The notes beneath the pieces are model-generated. The model was not told where the DNA came from and did not search any database. It worked only from the letters and a program-made list of their open reading frames with translations. A stretch of 64,000 nt of DNA from Virgisporangium aurantiacum (GTDB taxonomy: Bacteria; Actinomycetota; Actinomycetes; Mycobacteriales; Micromonosporaceae). The translations under genes were made by a program, and so were the position numbers. This document shows, piece after piece, positions 26,157-34,626 of this stretch (positions are counted from its first letter, which is position 1; each line of letters starts with the position of its first letter). The DNA lies in NCBI RefSeq assembly GCF_016863635.1, contig NZ_BOPG01000043.1, forward strand, positions 1-64,000. The letters are read 5' to 3'.

Positions 26157-27893
26157 TTGGACGCGGCTTCGTACGACATGTCAGACCTGCTGGGCATGGT
26201 GCGCCGGCACTGGTGGATCGTCGCGTTGCTGACCATCTTCGGGGTCGTCGGAGCGTATGAGGTCACCGCCCGCCAGCCCAAGGTCTTCGAGTCGGCCACC
26301 TCCGTGCTGGTGCAGCCGACCGGCGCCGGACAGGACACGAACGTCTCCGGTGGGCGCACCAAGGGCGAGATCAACCTCGACACCGAGGCGCAGTTGGTGC
26401 GGAGCACGGCGGTCGCCACCGACGCGGCCCAGCTGCTGAGGTCGACGGCAGCGCCGGACTCCCTGGCCGGGAAGGTGTCGGTGGAGGTGCCGGCGAACAC
26501 GAGCGTCCTGGTGATCACGTTCAAGGCCGGCGGCGCCCGGGACGCCCAGGCCGGCTCGCACGCGTTCGCCGAGGCCTACCTGCGTAACCGGGAAGAGACC
26601 GCCGCCAACGAACTGGCCGAGCAGATCGCCACGATCGACGGCAAGCTCAAACAGCTCAACGCCGCGCTGGCGCCGATCAACTCCCGGTTGGCCAGCCTGC
26701 GGCCGGACAGCAGCGAGCGTCCCAACCTGGAGAGTCAGCGCCTGACGATCACCAACCAGGTGAACACGCTCTCCGCGCGGCTGAACCAGTTGGTCACCAC
26801 CACCGTCAGCGCCGGAAAGATCATCCGGGACGCGAACCTGCCCGAGCGGCCGAGCAAGCCGGTGCTGCCGCTGAACCTGGGCTCCGGTGCCGCCGTCGGC
26901 CTGCTGCTTGGTGCCGGTGCGGCCATCCTGCGGGAACGGCTCGACCGGCGGATCCGCCGGCCCGACGATCTCACCCGCCGATGTGACGTCGCCGTGCTCG
27001 CCGCCCTGCCCCCGAAGGTCCGCCCGCGCCTGGACGACGTGTTCCCGCCGTTCGGCGCGGGCGGCCGCGTCTTCAACCGGCTCCGCAACGAGGTCGTCGC
27101 CGGGTCGCCGATGAAGGAGAACGGCACCGGTAGAGCTCTCGCCGAGAGAGGCGACCGGGGGCAGGTCATCGTCGTCGCCGGGGCGAGCCGGGGTTCGGCG
27201 TCGACCGTGGTGGCGGCGAATCTGGCGGCGGCGTTCGCCCGCACCGGCGGGCAGACCGTGCTGGTCTGCGCCCACCTGCCCGACAGCGTCGCCGAACTGG
27301 CGCCGGTGACCCGGCTGCTCGGCGTCCGCGCCGTCCCCGGCCTCAGCGACGTGCTCGCCGGAAAGGTGGCGCTGGGCCGGGCGGTCCAGCGGGCGTCGCG
27401 CCAGCCGCGGCTGTCGGTGATCACCACCGGTGGCACCGCGAGCGCGTCGGGCCTGCTGCAGTCGCAGATGCTGCGGGACGCGCTCACGTCGCTCAGAAGG
27501 CAGGCCGAGTACGTGGTGATCGAGGCGCCGGCGACGTCGACCAGCGCCGACGCGCAGAGCGTCGCCAGCCTCGCCGACATCGCCCTGGTGGCCGTGGAAC
27601 TCAAGCGGACCCGCTACGCCGACGTCACCGACGCCGCCGAGCAGCTCAGAAGGGTCGGTACGCCGCTGCTCGGCGCGGTGGTGCTGCCGCGCCTCGTGCG
27701 TCACCGCGACGAGCCACCACCGGCGCCGGCCCGGGCCCACGACGAGGACGACGACAACGACGCGCTCGACCTCGACGAGGAGGAGACCGAGGACGAGGCG
27801 GTCGCCGACGCCGACACCGTCGTCATGAAGAAGGTCGGTACCCGGAAGAAGCCACGCAAGGCGCCGGCCACGAACACGTCGGCGCCGCGGTGA
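26157..27893 (+). CDS. Wzz-like polysaccharide co-polymerase with degenerate BY-kinase domain
   Basis: Two membrane helices (HWWIVALLTIFGVVGAY near residue 20 and LGSGAAVGLLLGAGAAIL near residue 245) flank a periplasmic-type coiled segment, the Wzz/chain-length layout. The C-terminal domain aligns by eye with bacterial tyrosine kinases, but Walker A reads AGASRGSASTVVAANLAAAF with no GK[ST], A' reads VLVCAHLPD and Walker B reads VVIEAPAT without the usual Asp. It ends in an acidic stretch and a Lys/Arg-rich tail, not a tyrosine cluster. TTG at 26157 follows GGAGGGG closely; ATG at 26178 is the alternative. It opens a run of seven overlapping genes. Confidence 0.8.
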   Translation: MDAASYDMSDLLGMVRRHWWIVALLTIFGVVGAYEVTARQPKVFESATSVLVQPTGAGQDTNVSGGRTKGEINLDTEAQLVRSTAVATDAAQLLRSTAAPDSLAGKVSVEVPANTSVLVITFKAGGARDAQAGSHAFAEAYLRNREETAANELAEQIATIDGKLKQLNAALAPINSRLASLRPDSSERPNLESQRLTITNQVNTLSARLNQLVTTTVSAGKIIRDANLPERPSKPVLPLNLGSGAAVGLLLGAGAAILRERLDRRIRRPDDLTRRCDVAVLAALPPKVRPRLDDVFPPFGAGGRVFNRLRNEVVAGSPMKENGTGRALAERGDRGQVIVVAGASRGSASTVVAANLAAAFARTGGQTVLVCAHLPDSVAELAPVTRLLGVRAVPGLSDVLAGKVALGRAVQRASRQPRLSVITTGGTASASGLLQSQMLRDALTSLRRQAEYVVIEAPATSTSADAQSVASLADIALVAVELKRTRYADVTDAAEQLRRVGTPLLGAVVLPRLVRHRDEPPPAPARAHDEDDDNDALDLDEEETEDEAVADADTVVMKKVGTRKKPRKAPATNTSAPR

Positions 27894-29230
27894 CGACAGC
27901 ACTGATCGAGGCCGCGGATCTCGACGAGCCCAGGAAGCGACGACCCGAGCCGAAGCCCGGGCGGGGCCGCCTGGTCACGTGGATCATCATCGGGTACCCG
28001 GTGTGGTGGGCGCTCGGCCTCGGCGTGCTGATCTTCCTGGCCGTGGCGCCGGTGATGGTGATGACCCTGTTCCGCCAGCACCGGGCCGGCCGGAAGGTGC
28101 AACTGCCGCCGGGGTTCGGATGGTGGCTGGCGTTCCTCGCCGTGGTGGTGGCCGGCGTCGCCGCGCTCGGCGCCGACCCGCAGGGCACGGTGCCCGACAC
28201 CGCCTCGGGTCGCATGGTCGCGGTGGTGTTCCGGTTCGGCCAGTACCTGGCGCTGACCGTCTTCCTGATCTACCTGGGCAACCGCACGGCGCTGTCGCAA
28301 CAGAAGCACGTGAAGCTCCTGGGCTGGCTGTTCGTGGTCACCGTCGCCGGTGGCCTGCTGGGCACGTTCGCCGGGACCTTCGAGTTCACCTCGCCGGTGG
28401 AGCTGCTGCTACCGAAGCACATCGCGAAGATGGGCTTCGTCCAGTCGCTGGTGCACCCGTCGGCGGCACAGGTGATGGACCTGATCGGCGACCCGAAACC
28501 GCGTCCGGCCGCGCCCTGGGGCTACACCAACACGTGGGGCAACAACTACTGCCTCCTGGTGGTGTGGTTCATCGCCGCCGCGAAACGCCGGGTGCTGGCC
28601 GTGGGATGCCTGCTGGTCTCGCTGATCCCGGTCATCTACTCGCTCAACCGCGGCCTGTGGATCGGGCTGGGCGTGATGGGCGTCTACGTCGCTGTGAGGA
28701 TGGCGATGCGCGGCCGGCTCGGCGCGCTGGTCACGGTTGTCGGTACGGCGCTCGTCCTGGGGGTCGCGCTGACGGTCACCCCATTGGGCGACGTCGTGAA
28801 CGCGCGCCTCGACAACGGCAAGAGCAACGGCGTGCGCATGTACCTCACCGAGCGCGCCGTCGACGGGATGGTCGAGTCGCCGCTGATCGGGTTCGGCTCG
28901 ACCCGCAGCACGATGGGTGGGCGCAACTCGATCGCCGTCGGCCCGAACAGCCGGTGTGAGCGCTGCGGCAGCTTCACCATCGGCGGCAACGGCCAGCTGT
29001 GGCAACTGTTGTACGCACACGGCCTGCTCGGCACGGTGACGTATCTCGGCTTCTTCCTGTACGGCCTGTGGCGGTTCCGGCGCGATCACAGCGCCATCGG
29101 CATCGCCGGTTCGGCCGCGATCGTGGCGAGCCTCGCCGCGATGTTCTGGTACAACGCGCTGGTCACGCCGCTGGCCTGGACCTTCTGCGCATACGCCCTG
29201 CTCTGGAGGAATTCCGACCATGCCGGTTAG
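27890..29230 (+). CDS. O-antigen ligase/polymerase-like membrane protein
   Basis: This 446-residue protein has ten or more hydrophobic helices and a larger extracytoplasmic loop around residues 300-360 (ERAVDGMVESPLIGFGSTRS, then GGNGQLWQLLYAHGLLG). That arrangement is typical of Wzy/WaaL-type polymerases, which join lipid-linked repeat units. GTG at 27890 overlaps the preceding stop as GTGA. A cytoplasmic Arg/Lys/Glu-rich N-terminus precedes the first helix. Its partners in a Wzx/Wzy route are the chain-length protein upstream and the flippase downstream. Confidence 0.8.
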   Translation: MTTALIEAADLDEPRKRRPEPKPGRGRLVTWIIIGYPVWWALGLGVLIFLAVAPVMVMTLFRQHRAGRKVQLPPGFGWWLAFLAVVVAGVAALGADPQGTVPDTASGRMVAVVFRFGQYLALTVFLIYLGNRTALSQQKHVKLLGWLFVVTVAGGLLGTFAGTFEFTSPVELLLPKHIAKMGFVQSLVHPSAAQVMDLIGDPKPRPAAPWGYTNTWGNNYCLLVVWFIAAAKRRVLAVGCLLVSLIPVIYSLNRGLWIGLGVMGVYVAVRMAMRGRLGALVTVVGTALVLGVALTVTPLGDVVNARLDNGKSNGVRMYLTERAVDGMVESPLIGFGSTRSTMGGRNSIAVGPNSRCERCGSFTIGGNGQLWQLLYAHGLLGTVTYLGFFLYGLWRFRRDHSAIGIAGSAAIVASLAAMFWYNALVTPLAWTFCAYALLWRNSDHAG

Positions 29231-30434
29231 GACGGCGCCGGCGAACCTGTCGGCCGACGATGCCCAGTTGCGCGCGGAGTACGTCCGCGAAGTGCTCGCG
29301 CTGCTCTATCCCTCGCCGCACGACGACGCGACAACGAGCACCGAGTACGTCCTCGTTCCCGACGCCCGCCGGCCGCGGATCCTCGTTCCGGCGGCCGATC
29401 GGAAGGTCGCGGCGGCCGCCGTCGCGCGCTATGCCGAGCCGCAGTCGCGGCTCGCGCGGTTGAAGCGGGACGCCGTGGTGGCCGCCCTGCGTACGGGCGC
29501 GGCGTCGGCGCTGCTGCGCGACCGCGTCACGGCGCCGGGCGGTCGCGACACGATCGAAACCCATCTCCGGGACGCGCTGGGCATGGACGTCCGGCTCGGT
29601 GTCCACATCGGACCGGCGCGCGCGAACCGCAAGCCGGTGCTGCAGGTGCTCACCCCGGCGGGTGAGACGGTGGCGTTCGTGAAGCTCGGCGTCAACGAGT
29701 TGACGCGCGGGCTGGTGAAGGCCGAGGCGGCGGCGTTGGTGACGCTCAGCGGTGCCGCGATCGACGGCGTCGCCGTGCCGAAGTTGCTCCACAGTGGACA
29801 GTGGCGGGAGCACGAGGTGCTCGTGCAGGCGGCGCTGCCGGTGTGGGAGCCGCGGGTGCCGGCCGACCGGGCCCGCTGCGCCGCGGCGATGCACGCCGTC
29901 GCCACCGCGTGCGGGATCAGCTCCGGCACGCTCGGCGGCAGCGGCTACTGGGCCCGGTTGCTGGCCCGCCTCGCCGACGTCGCCGACCACCCGGACGGGT
30001 TCCAGCTGGGTCGCGCCGCGGCTCGGTTGGGCACCGCGGCCGGCGACGTGCGGCTCACGTTCGGCGCCTGGCACGGCGACTGGGCGCCGTGGAACATGCG
30101 CCCGGTGGCCGACCGCATCCTCGTGTGGGACTGGGAGCGGTTCACGATCGGCGTCCCGCTCGGCTACGACGCCGTGCACCACGACCTGCAGCAGCGGATC
30201 AGCGCCCAGTCCGACGGCGCCGACGCGGTGCGCCAGACGCTCGCCGCCGCACCCGGCCTGCTCGCGCCGTTCGGGGTGACCACGCCGGCCGCCGTGCGGG
30301 TCACCGCGCTGCTGTACCTGGTTGACCTCGCCGCCCGGTACCTCACCGACCGTCAGGCCGAGGCCGGCGCCCGGCTCGGCGTGCTCGGCAGTTGGCTGCT
30401 CCCGGTACTTCTGTCCACTGTGGAGGATCTGTGA
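29220..30434 (+). CDS. Aminoglycoside-phosphotransferase-fold protein
   Basis: The C-terminal half carries the small-molecule kinase signature WHGDWAPWNMRP, the Brenner-type HGDxxxxN, followed by VWDWERF in the position of the metal-binding DxD/E segment. The N-terminal lobe has VAFVKLGVNE, a plausible ATP-binding lysine. The start overlaps the polymerase gene by 11 bases and the end overlaps the sulfotransferase start. In a glycan locus such a kinase could phosphorylate a sugar, an alcohol or a lipid carrier, but the substrate is unknown and antibiotic resistance is not implied. Confidence 0.7.
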   Translation: MPVRTAPANLSADDAQLRAEYVREVLALLYPSPHDDATTSTEYVLVPDARRPRILVPAADRKVAAAAVARYAEPQSRLARLKRDAVVAALRTGAASALLRDRVTAPGGRDTIETHLRDALGMDVRLGVHIGPARANRKPVLQVLTPAGETVAFVKLGVNELTRGLVKAEAAALVTLSGAAIDGVAVPKLLHSGQWREHEVLVQAALPVWEPRVPADRARCAAAMHAVATACGISSGTLGGSGYWARLLARLADVADHPDGFQLGRAAARLGTAAGDVRLTFGAWHGDWAPWNMRPVADRILVWDWERFTIGVPLGYDAVHHDLQQRISAQSDGADAVRQTLAAAPGLLAPFGVTTPAAVRVTALLYLVDLAARYLTDRQAEAGARLGVLGSWLLPVLLSTVEDL

Positions 30435-31321
30435 AGCTCTCCGGTCGTAACATCCCCGAGCCGGTGAAGGCCGTGGTGCATCTCGGCTCCCGCAACTACG
30501 GCCGGCTCACCGCCGAGCAGCGGATGCTGCCGTCGTTCCTCATCTGCGGCGGCCAGCGGTGCGGCACCACCTCGATGTACCGGGCGCTCGCCACGCACCC
30601 CGCGGTGCTGAAGGCCGTGCTGCACAAGGGCGTGCACTACTTCGACGTCGGATACGACCGGGGCCTGCGCTGGTACCGCGCGCACTTCCCGACGTACCGG
30701 CAGGCCGCCCGCATCGAGCGCGACCTGGGCGTGCCGGTGCAGACGTTCGAGTCGAGCCCGTACTACATGTACCACCCGCACGCGATGGAACGGATCGCCA
30801 CCGACCTGCCGTCGGTGAAGCTCGTGGTGCTGGTGCGCGACCCGGTGGAGCGGGCGTACTCGCAGCACGCCCACGAGGTCGCCCGCGGATTCGAGACCGA
30901 GCACGACTTCGCGGCGGCGCTGGCGCTGGAGCCGGAACGGCTCGACGGCGTCACCGAGAAAATGCTGAGCGAGCCGGGCCACTACAGCTTCTCCCACCAG
31001 CACCACGCCTACCGGGCCCGCGGCGAGTACGTGCGTTACCTGCGGCGGATGGCCGAGCACGTCGGGCGGGAAAGCATCCACGTCGTCGACAGCCACGAGT
31101 TCTTCACGAAGCCGGAGCCGGTGTACGACGCGGTGCTGGACTTCCTCGGGCTGCCGTCGCCGACCGAGGTGGGCGCGCACTACCCGGTGTTCGAGCGGCA
31201 CAACGCGCGTCCGCGGGTGCCGTTGCCGGACGCGCTGAGCACCGAGCTGACCGAGCACTACGCCCCCTACAACGAGCAGTTGGCCGAGTGGCTCGGCCGG
31301 ACCCCGTCGTGGCTGTCCTAG
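30431..31321 (+). CDS. Sulfotransferase (PAPS-dependent)
   Basis: The 5'-phosphosulfate loop FLICGGQRCGTTSMYRAL and the 3'-phosphate motif VVLVRDPVERAYSQHAHEV are both well formed, as in heparan/NodH-type sulfotransferases. The enzyme moves a sulfate from PAPS to a hydroxyl, here probably a sugar or lipid. GTG at 30431 follows GGAGG and overlaps the upstream stop (GTGA). The 296 residues lack a signal peptide, so sulfation would happen in the cytoplasm before export by the flippase encoded next. Confidence 0.88.
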   Translation: MKLSGRNIPEPVKAVVHLGSRNYGRLTAEQRMLPSFLICGGQRCGTTSMYRALATHPAVLKAVLHKGVHYFDVGYDRGLRWYRAHFPTYRQAARIERDLGVPVQTFESSPYYMYHPHAMERIATDLPSVKLVVLVRDPVERAYSQHAHEVARGFETEHDFAAALALEPERLDGVTEKMLSEPGHYSFSHQHHAYRARGEYVRYLRRMAEHVGRESIHVVDSHEFFTKPEPVYDAVLDFLGLPSPTEVGAHYPVFERHNARPRVPLPDALSTELTEHYAPYNEQLAEWLGRTPSWLS

Positions 31322-32811
31322 CACCGCCGCCACGCGCCGGAAGCACATCCGACCGCACCGCGCTGCTGCGCGGGGCCGGCCGGGGCGGGGTGCTGAACCT
31401 GATCGGCGCGGCCGTCGCCGGTGCCGCCGGATTCGGCGCCACCTGGCTGGTCGCCCGCGGGCTCGGCGATCCCGGCCGGGTCGGCGCGTTCCTCACCGCC
31501 CTCGCGGCGTTCACGCTCGCCGCCGGCGTGGCCCGGCTCGGCACCCAGACGTCCCTGGTGTACTGGCCGGCCCGGCTGCGGACGCTGGGCGCCCGGCAGG
31601 ACCTGGAACGGTGCCTGCGGCACGGGCTAGTCCCGGTGGCCGTCGCCGGTGCCGTCGCCGGGCTGGCGCTCGGGCTCGTGGCGTCGTTGGCGCCACCGGC
31701 GATGGCCGGCGCGATGCGCGTCCTCGCGGTGTTCCTGCCGCTGGCCGTGCTCACCGACGCGATCCTCGCGGCCGCCCGCGGCTACCGCGCGCTGCGCCCG
31801 ACCGTGGTGCTCGACCGGCTGCTCCGGCCGTCGCTGCAACTGATCGCGCTCGTCGCCGTGATCGTGTGGGGCGCGGGCGGCACCGCGGTGTTCGCGGCCG
31901 CCTGGGCCGCGCCCTACCTGCCGGTGGTGCTGCTCGCCGGCTACACGCTCGGCCGCGTGCACGCGATGGACGGCAGCGCCAGCGGCGCCGAGGTCTTCAC
32001 GCCCAGGGCCTATTGGACGTTCACCGCGCCGCGCGCCCTCGCGAGCGTCGCCCAGCTCGCCCTGCAACGGGTCGACGTGCTGCTGCTCGCCGCCCTCGGC
32101 GGCCTGCACGCCGCCGGCCTGTACGCGGTGGCCGGCAAGTACGTGGTGCTCAGCCAGGTGGCCGGCGGTGGCCTGTCGCAGGCGGTGCAGCCCCGGCTCG
32201 CCGAACGGTTGGCCGTCGAGGACGTCGACGGCGTGCGCGTGCTCTACCAGCAGGCCACCGCATGGCTGATCCTCGCCACCTGGCCGCTGCACCTCACCGT
32301 CGCCGCGAACGCCACCGTCTACTTGGGACTGTTCGGACCGTCCTATGAGGACGGTGCGGCCGTCGTGTGGATCCTCGCCGGCGCGATGCTCGTCGCGACC
32401 GGCTGCGGCATGGTCGACATGGTGCTGTCGATGGGCGGCCGCACCCGCTGGAACCTCTACAACGTGCTCGCCGCGCTGCTCACCATGGTCGCGTTGGACG
32501 CGTTCCTGATTCCCTTGTGGGGCGCGGTCGGCGCGGCGCTCGGGCTGGCCGCCGCGGTGCTGGTGAACAACCTCGTTCCGCTGGCCCAGATCTGGCGGAC
32601 GCTGGGCGTGCACCCCTTCGGGCGGCCCACCCGCAACGCCGCGGCGCTCGCGGCCGGCGCGTGCGGCGTCCCCCCGTTGTTGGCGACCGTGGCCGGAGCC
32701 GGCCCCGCGGCCGTGACCGCGACGAGCGCCGCCGGTGCCCTCTGCTTCCTCGCCGGCGCCTACCGGATGCGCCGGCTCCTGAACCTGCACCTGTTGAGAG
32801 GAAAGTCATGA
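31309..32811 (+). CDS. Polysaccharide flippase, Wzx/MOP type
   Basis: The protein of about 500 residues has 12 or more hydrophobic helices with the LIGAAVAGAAGFGATWLVARGLG opening and the paired-repeat layout of MOP-family exporters. GTG at 31309 is the best start and overlaps the sulfotransferase end by 13 bases, so translation is probably coupled; there is no clear Shine-Dalgarno. It would flip lipid-linked units across the membrane for the polymerase encoded upstream. Confidence 0.8.
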   Translation: MAVLAPPPRAGSTSDRTALLRGAGRGGVLNLIGAAVAGAAGFGATWLVARGLGDPGRVGAFLTALAAFTLAAGVARLGTQTSLVYWPARLRTLGARQDLERCLRHGLVPVAVAGAVAGLALGLVASLAPPAMAGAMRVLAVFLPLAVLTDAILAAARGYRALRPTVVLDRLLRPSLQLIALVAVIVWGAGGTAVFAAAWAAPYLPVVLLAGYTLGRVHAMDGSASGAEVFTPRAYWTFTAPRALASVAQLALQRVDVLLLAALGGLHAAGLYAVAGKYVVLSQVAGGGLSQAVQPRLAERLAVEDVDGVRVLYQQATAWLILATWPLHLTVAANATVYLGLFGPSYEDGAAVVWILAGAMLVATGCGMVDMVLSMGGRTRWNLYNVLAALLTMVALDAFLIPLWGAVGAALGLAAAVLVNNLVPLAQIWRTLGVHPFGRPTRNAAALAAGACGVPPLLATVAGAGPAAVTATSAAGALCFLAGAYRMRRLLNLHLLRGKS

Positions 32812-33551
32812 GAGCCGACTACGCGGAGATCTTCCAGTCGACGGAGAACGTCGACAAGTACACCGACGTCGTGTACGCGCCCGGGAGCTACGCGTCGCAC
32901 GTCAACAACCGGCAGCGGCGGTTCGTGCGCGACCTGGTGGCCCGCACCTTCCACGACCGCCGGCCGGTCCAGCACGACTTCGCCTGCGGCACCGGACGGG
33001 CGATCCGGTTGCTGCACGGGCTGGTGCGGGCCGCGCACGGCTACGACCCGTCGGCCGAGATGCTGGCGAAGGCCGCCGAGGCCGGCACCCGCGCCACGCT
33101 GCACCGCATCGCGGCCAGCGGCCCGCTGCCGGTACCCGCTGCTGGTTCCGACGGTCCCGCGCTGGTGACGATGTTCCGCCTGCTGCTGAACGTCCCCGAA
33201 GATGTTCGCGACCGCGCGATCGCCTTCGCCGCGACCGCCCTGCCCACCGCCGACGCCGGGCTGCTCGTGGTGGAGAACCACGGCAACCGGCAGTCGTTGC
33301 GGCACCTCGCCGCGCGCCGGCACGCCGCGGAGGCGTGGTTCTCCGAACTGTCGCACGCTCAGGTCCTGTCGCTGTTCGAACGGCATGGGTTCGAGCTGGT
33401 GACCGCGCGGGCGTTCGCGGTTCTGCCGGCGGGCGCCTACCGGCGGTCGTGGCTGCGGCCGGCGGCCCGGGTGGTCGACGACCTCCTGTGCCGGGTGCCA
33501 TTCCTGTGGCGGTGGGGAACCGACGTGTTGTACGTGGCGCGGCGCCGATGA
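32808..33551 (+). CDS. Class I SAM-dependent methyltransferase
   Basis: The SAM-binding motif I reads HDFACGTGRAIRLL, followed by an acidic residue in GYDPSAEML. The post-I and C-terminal strands fit a Methyltransf_11/25-type domain. ATG at 32808 follows GAGAGGAAAG and overlaps the flippase stop (ATGA). The acceptor is unknown; in this locus a sugar hydroxyl of the glycan is the likely target. The N-terminal DYAEIFQSTENVDKYTDVVYAPGSYAS resembles sugar O-methyltransferases only weakly. Confidence 0.8.
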   Translation: MRADYAEIFQSTENVDKYTDVVYAPGSYASHVNNRQRRFVRDLVARTFHDRRPVQHDFACGTGRAIRLLHGLVRAAHGYDPSAEMLAKAAEAGTRATLHRIAASGPLPVPAAGSDGPALVTMFRLLLNVPEDVRDRAIAFAATALPTADAGLLVVENHGNRQSLRHLAARRHAAEAWFSELSHAQVLSLFERHGFELVTARAFAVLPAGAYRRSWLRPAARVVDDLLCRVPFLWRWGTDVLYVARRR

Positions 33552-34546
33552 TCCGTTCCCTCGTTCTGGTGGCGGGCACGGTGCTCGTGCTCGCCACCGG
33601 CTGCTCCCACGAGTCTCCCGCGCCGCCCGAGCCGAACCTCTCCGCGGTGCCGTCGTCACAGGCGACGCACCCCGGGCCGTTCGCCGCCGGGCCGGTGTAC
33701 GTGCCGCCGACGGGTGCCCTGTTCGGTTCGTGGGTGAAGCCGCGGGCGGTCACCCAGCCCGGCCGCATCGAGGCCGTGTCGACGTGGGAGGCCGCGCTCG
33801 GCCGGCAACTCGACATCGTGCACACGTACAAGCGTTTCGACGAGCCGTTCTTCACCGACTCCGACCTGACGTTCGGCGCGCGGTCGACGCTGATGCTGAG
33901 CTGGGCGGGCGGCGACAGCCGGTCGGTGGTCTCCGGACGGCACGACGCGCTGATCCGCGAGCGGGCCCGGCAGGTGCGCGACTACGGGAAGCCGCTGCTG
34001 CTGCGCTACCGCTGGGAGATGGACCGGCCGAACCTCCAGGCGACGATGTGGTCGCCGGAGGACTACATCGCGATGTGGAAGCACGTTCGCTCGTTGTTCG
34101 CCGCTGAGGGCGTGCGCAACGCCTCGTGGGTGTGGTGCCCGACGATCGAGGGCTTCGAACGCGGCAACGCGCCGTCGTTCTATCCCGGTGACGACCAGGT
34201 CGACTGGGTGTGCGTCGACGTCTACTCGGGCGCGCGGTTCGTGCCGCTCGGCGACCACCTGCGGCCGTTCTTCGCGTTCGCCGCGGCCCGCCCGTCGAAG
34301 CCGGTGATGATCGGCGAGTTCGGCGTCGCCCGCCAGTACCCGTCTTCCCAGCGCGCCGCCTGGATCCGCAACGGCACCGCCGTGTTCAAGGCCAACCCGC
34401 AGGTCAAGGCCGTGCTCTACTTCGAGTCCGACCCGGACGACCGCAAGCCCGACGGCATGTTCAGCATCACCGACGACGCAGCGGCGCTGGCCGCATTCCG
34501 GGAGATGGCGTCCGACCCGTACTTCAACGTGGCCCCGCGCGGGTGA
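33548..34546 (+). CDS. GH26-like glycoside hydrolase lipoprotein
   Basis: A lipoprotein signal (LVLVAGTVLVLATGC, Cys19) places the enzyme outside the membrane. The fold reads as a GH26-type barrel with a probable acid/base Glu157 in LLLRYRWEMDRPN and a nucleophile Glu257 in PVMIGEFGVAR. WVWCPTIEGF and DWVCVDVYSG are typical flanking strands. GH26 enzymes cut beta-mannans and related beta-1,3/1,4 glycans. ATG at 33548 overlaps the methyltransferase stop. It probably trims or releases the polysaccharide made by this locus. Confidence 0.8.
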   Translation: MIRSLVLVAGTVLVLATGCSHESPAPPEPNLSAVPSSQATHPGPFAAGPVYVPPTGALFGSWVKPRAVTQPGRIEAVSTWEAALGRQLDIVHTYKRFDEPFFTDSDLTFGARSTLMLSWAGGDSRSVVSGRHDALIRERARQVRDYGKPLLLRYRWEMDRPNLQATMWSPEDYIAMWKHVRSLFAAEGVRNASWVWCPTIEGFERGNAPSFYPGDDQVDWVCVDVYSGARFVPLGDHLRPFFAFAAARPSKPVMIGEFGVARQYPSSQRAAWIRNGTAVFKANPQVKAVLYFESDPDDRKPDGMFSITDDAAALAAFREMASDPYFNVAPRG

Positions 34547-34553
34547 GTCCCGG

Positions 34554-34618
34554 GAAACGACCGGGCACGCATGAACATCATTTCCGAAGTTGATGTTCAT
34601 GCGTGCCCGGTGAGTTTC
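34554..34618. terminator. Long perfect palindrome, bidirectional terminator
   Basis: Twenty-base arms (34561-34580 and 34591-34610, beginning CCGGGCACGCATGAACATCA) are exactly complementary around a 10-base loop. GAAAC and GTTTC extend the pairing outside them. The element fills the gap between the GH26 gene and the convergent glycosyltransferase. Its arms are longer and more perfect than a terminator needs. Confidence 0.75.
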
Positions 34619-34626
34619 GCGGCCGT

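Noticed and set aside
30559..31308. Upstream extension of the flippase frame
   Set aside because: It lies entirely inside the sulfotransferase gene and is Arg/Ala-rich without similarity. The flippase start near 31309 suits the membrane helices.
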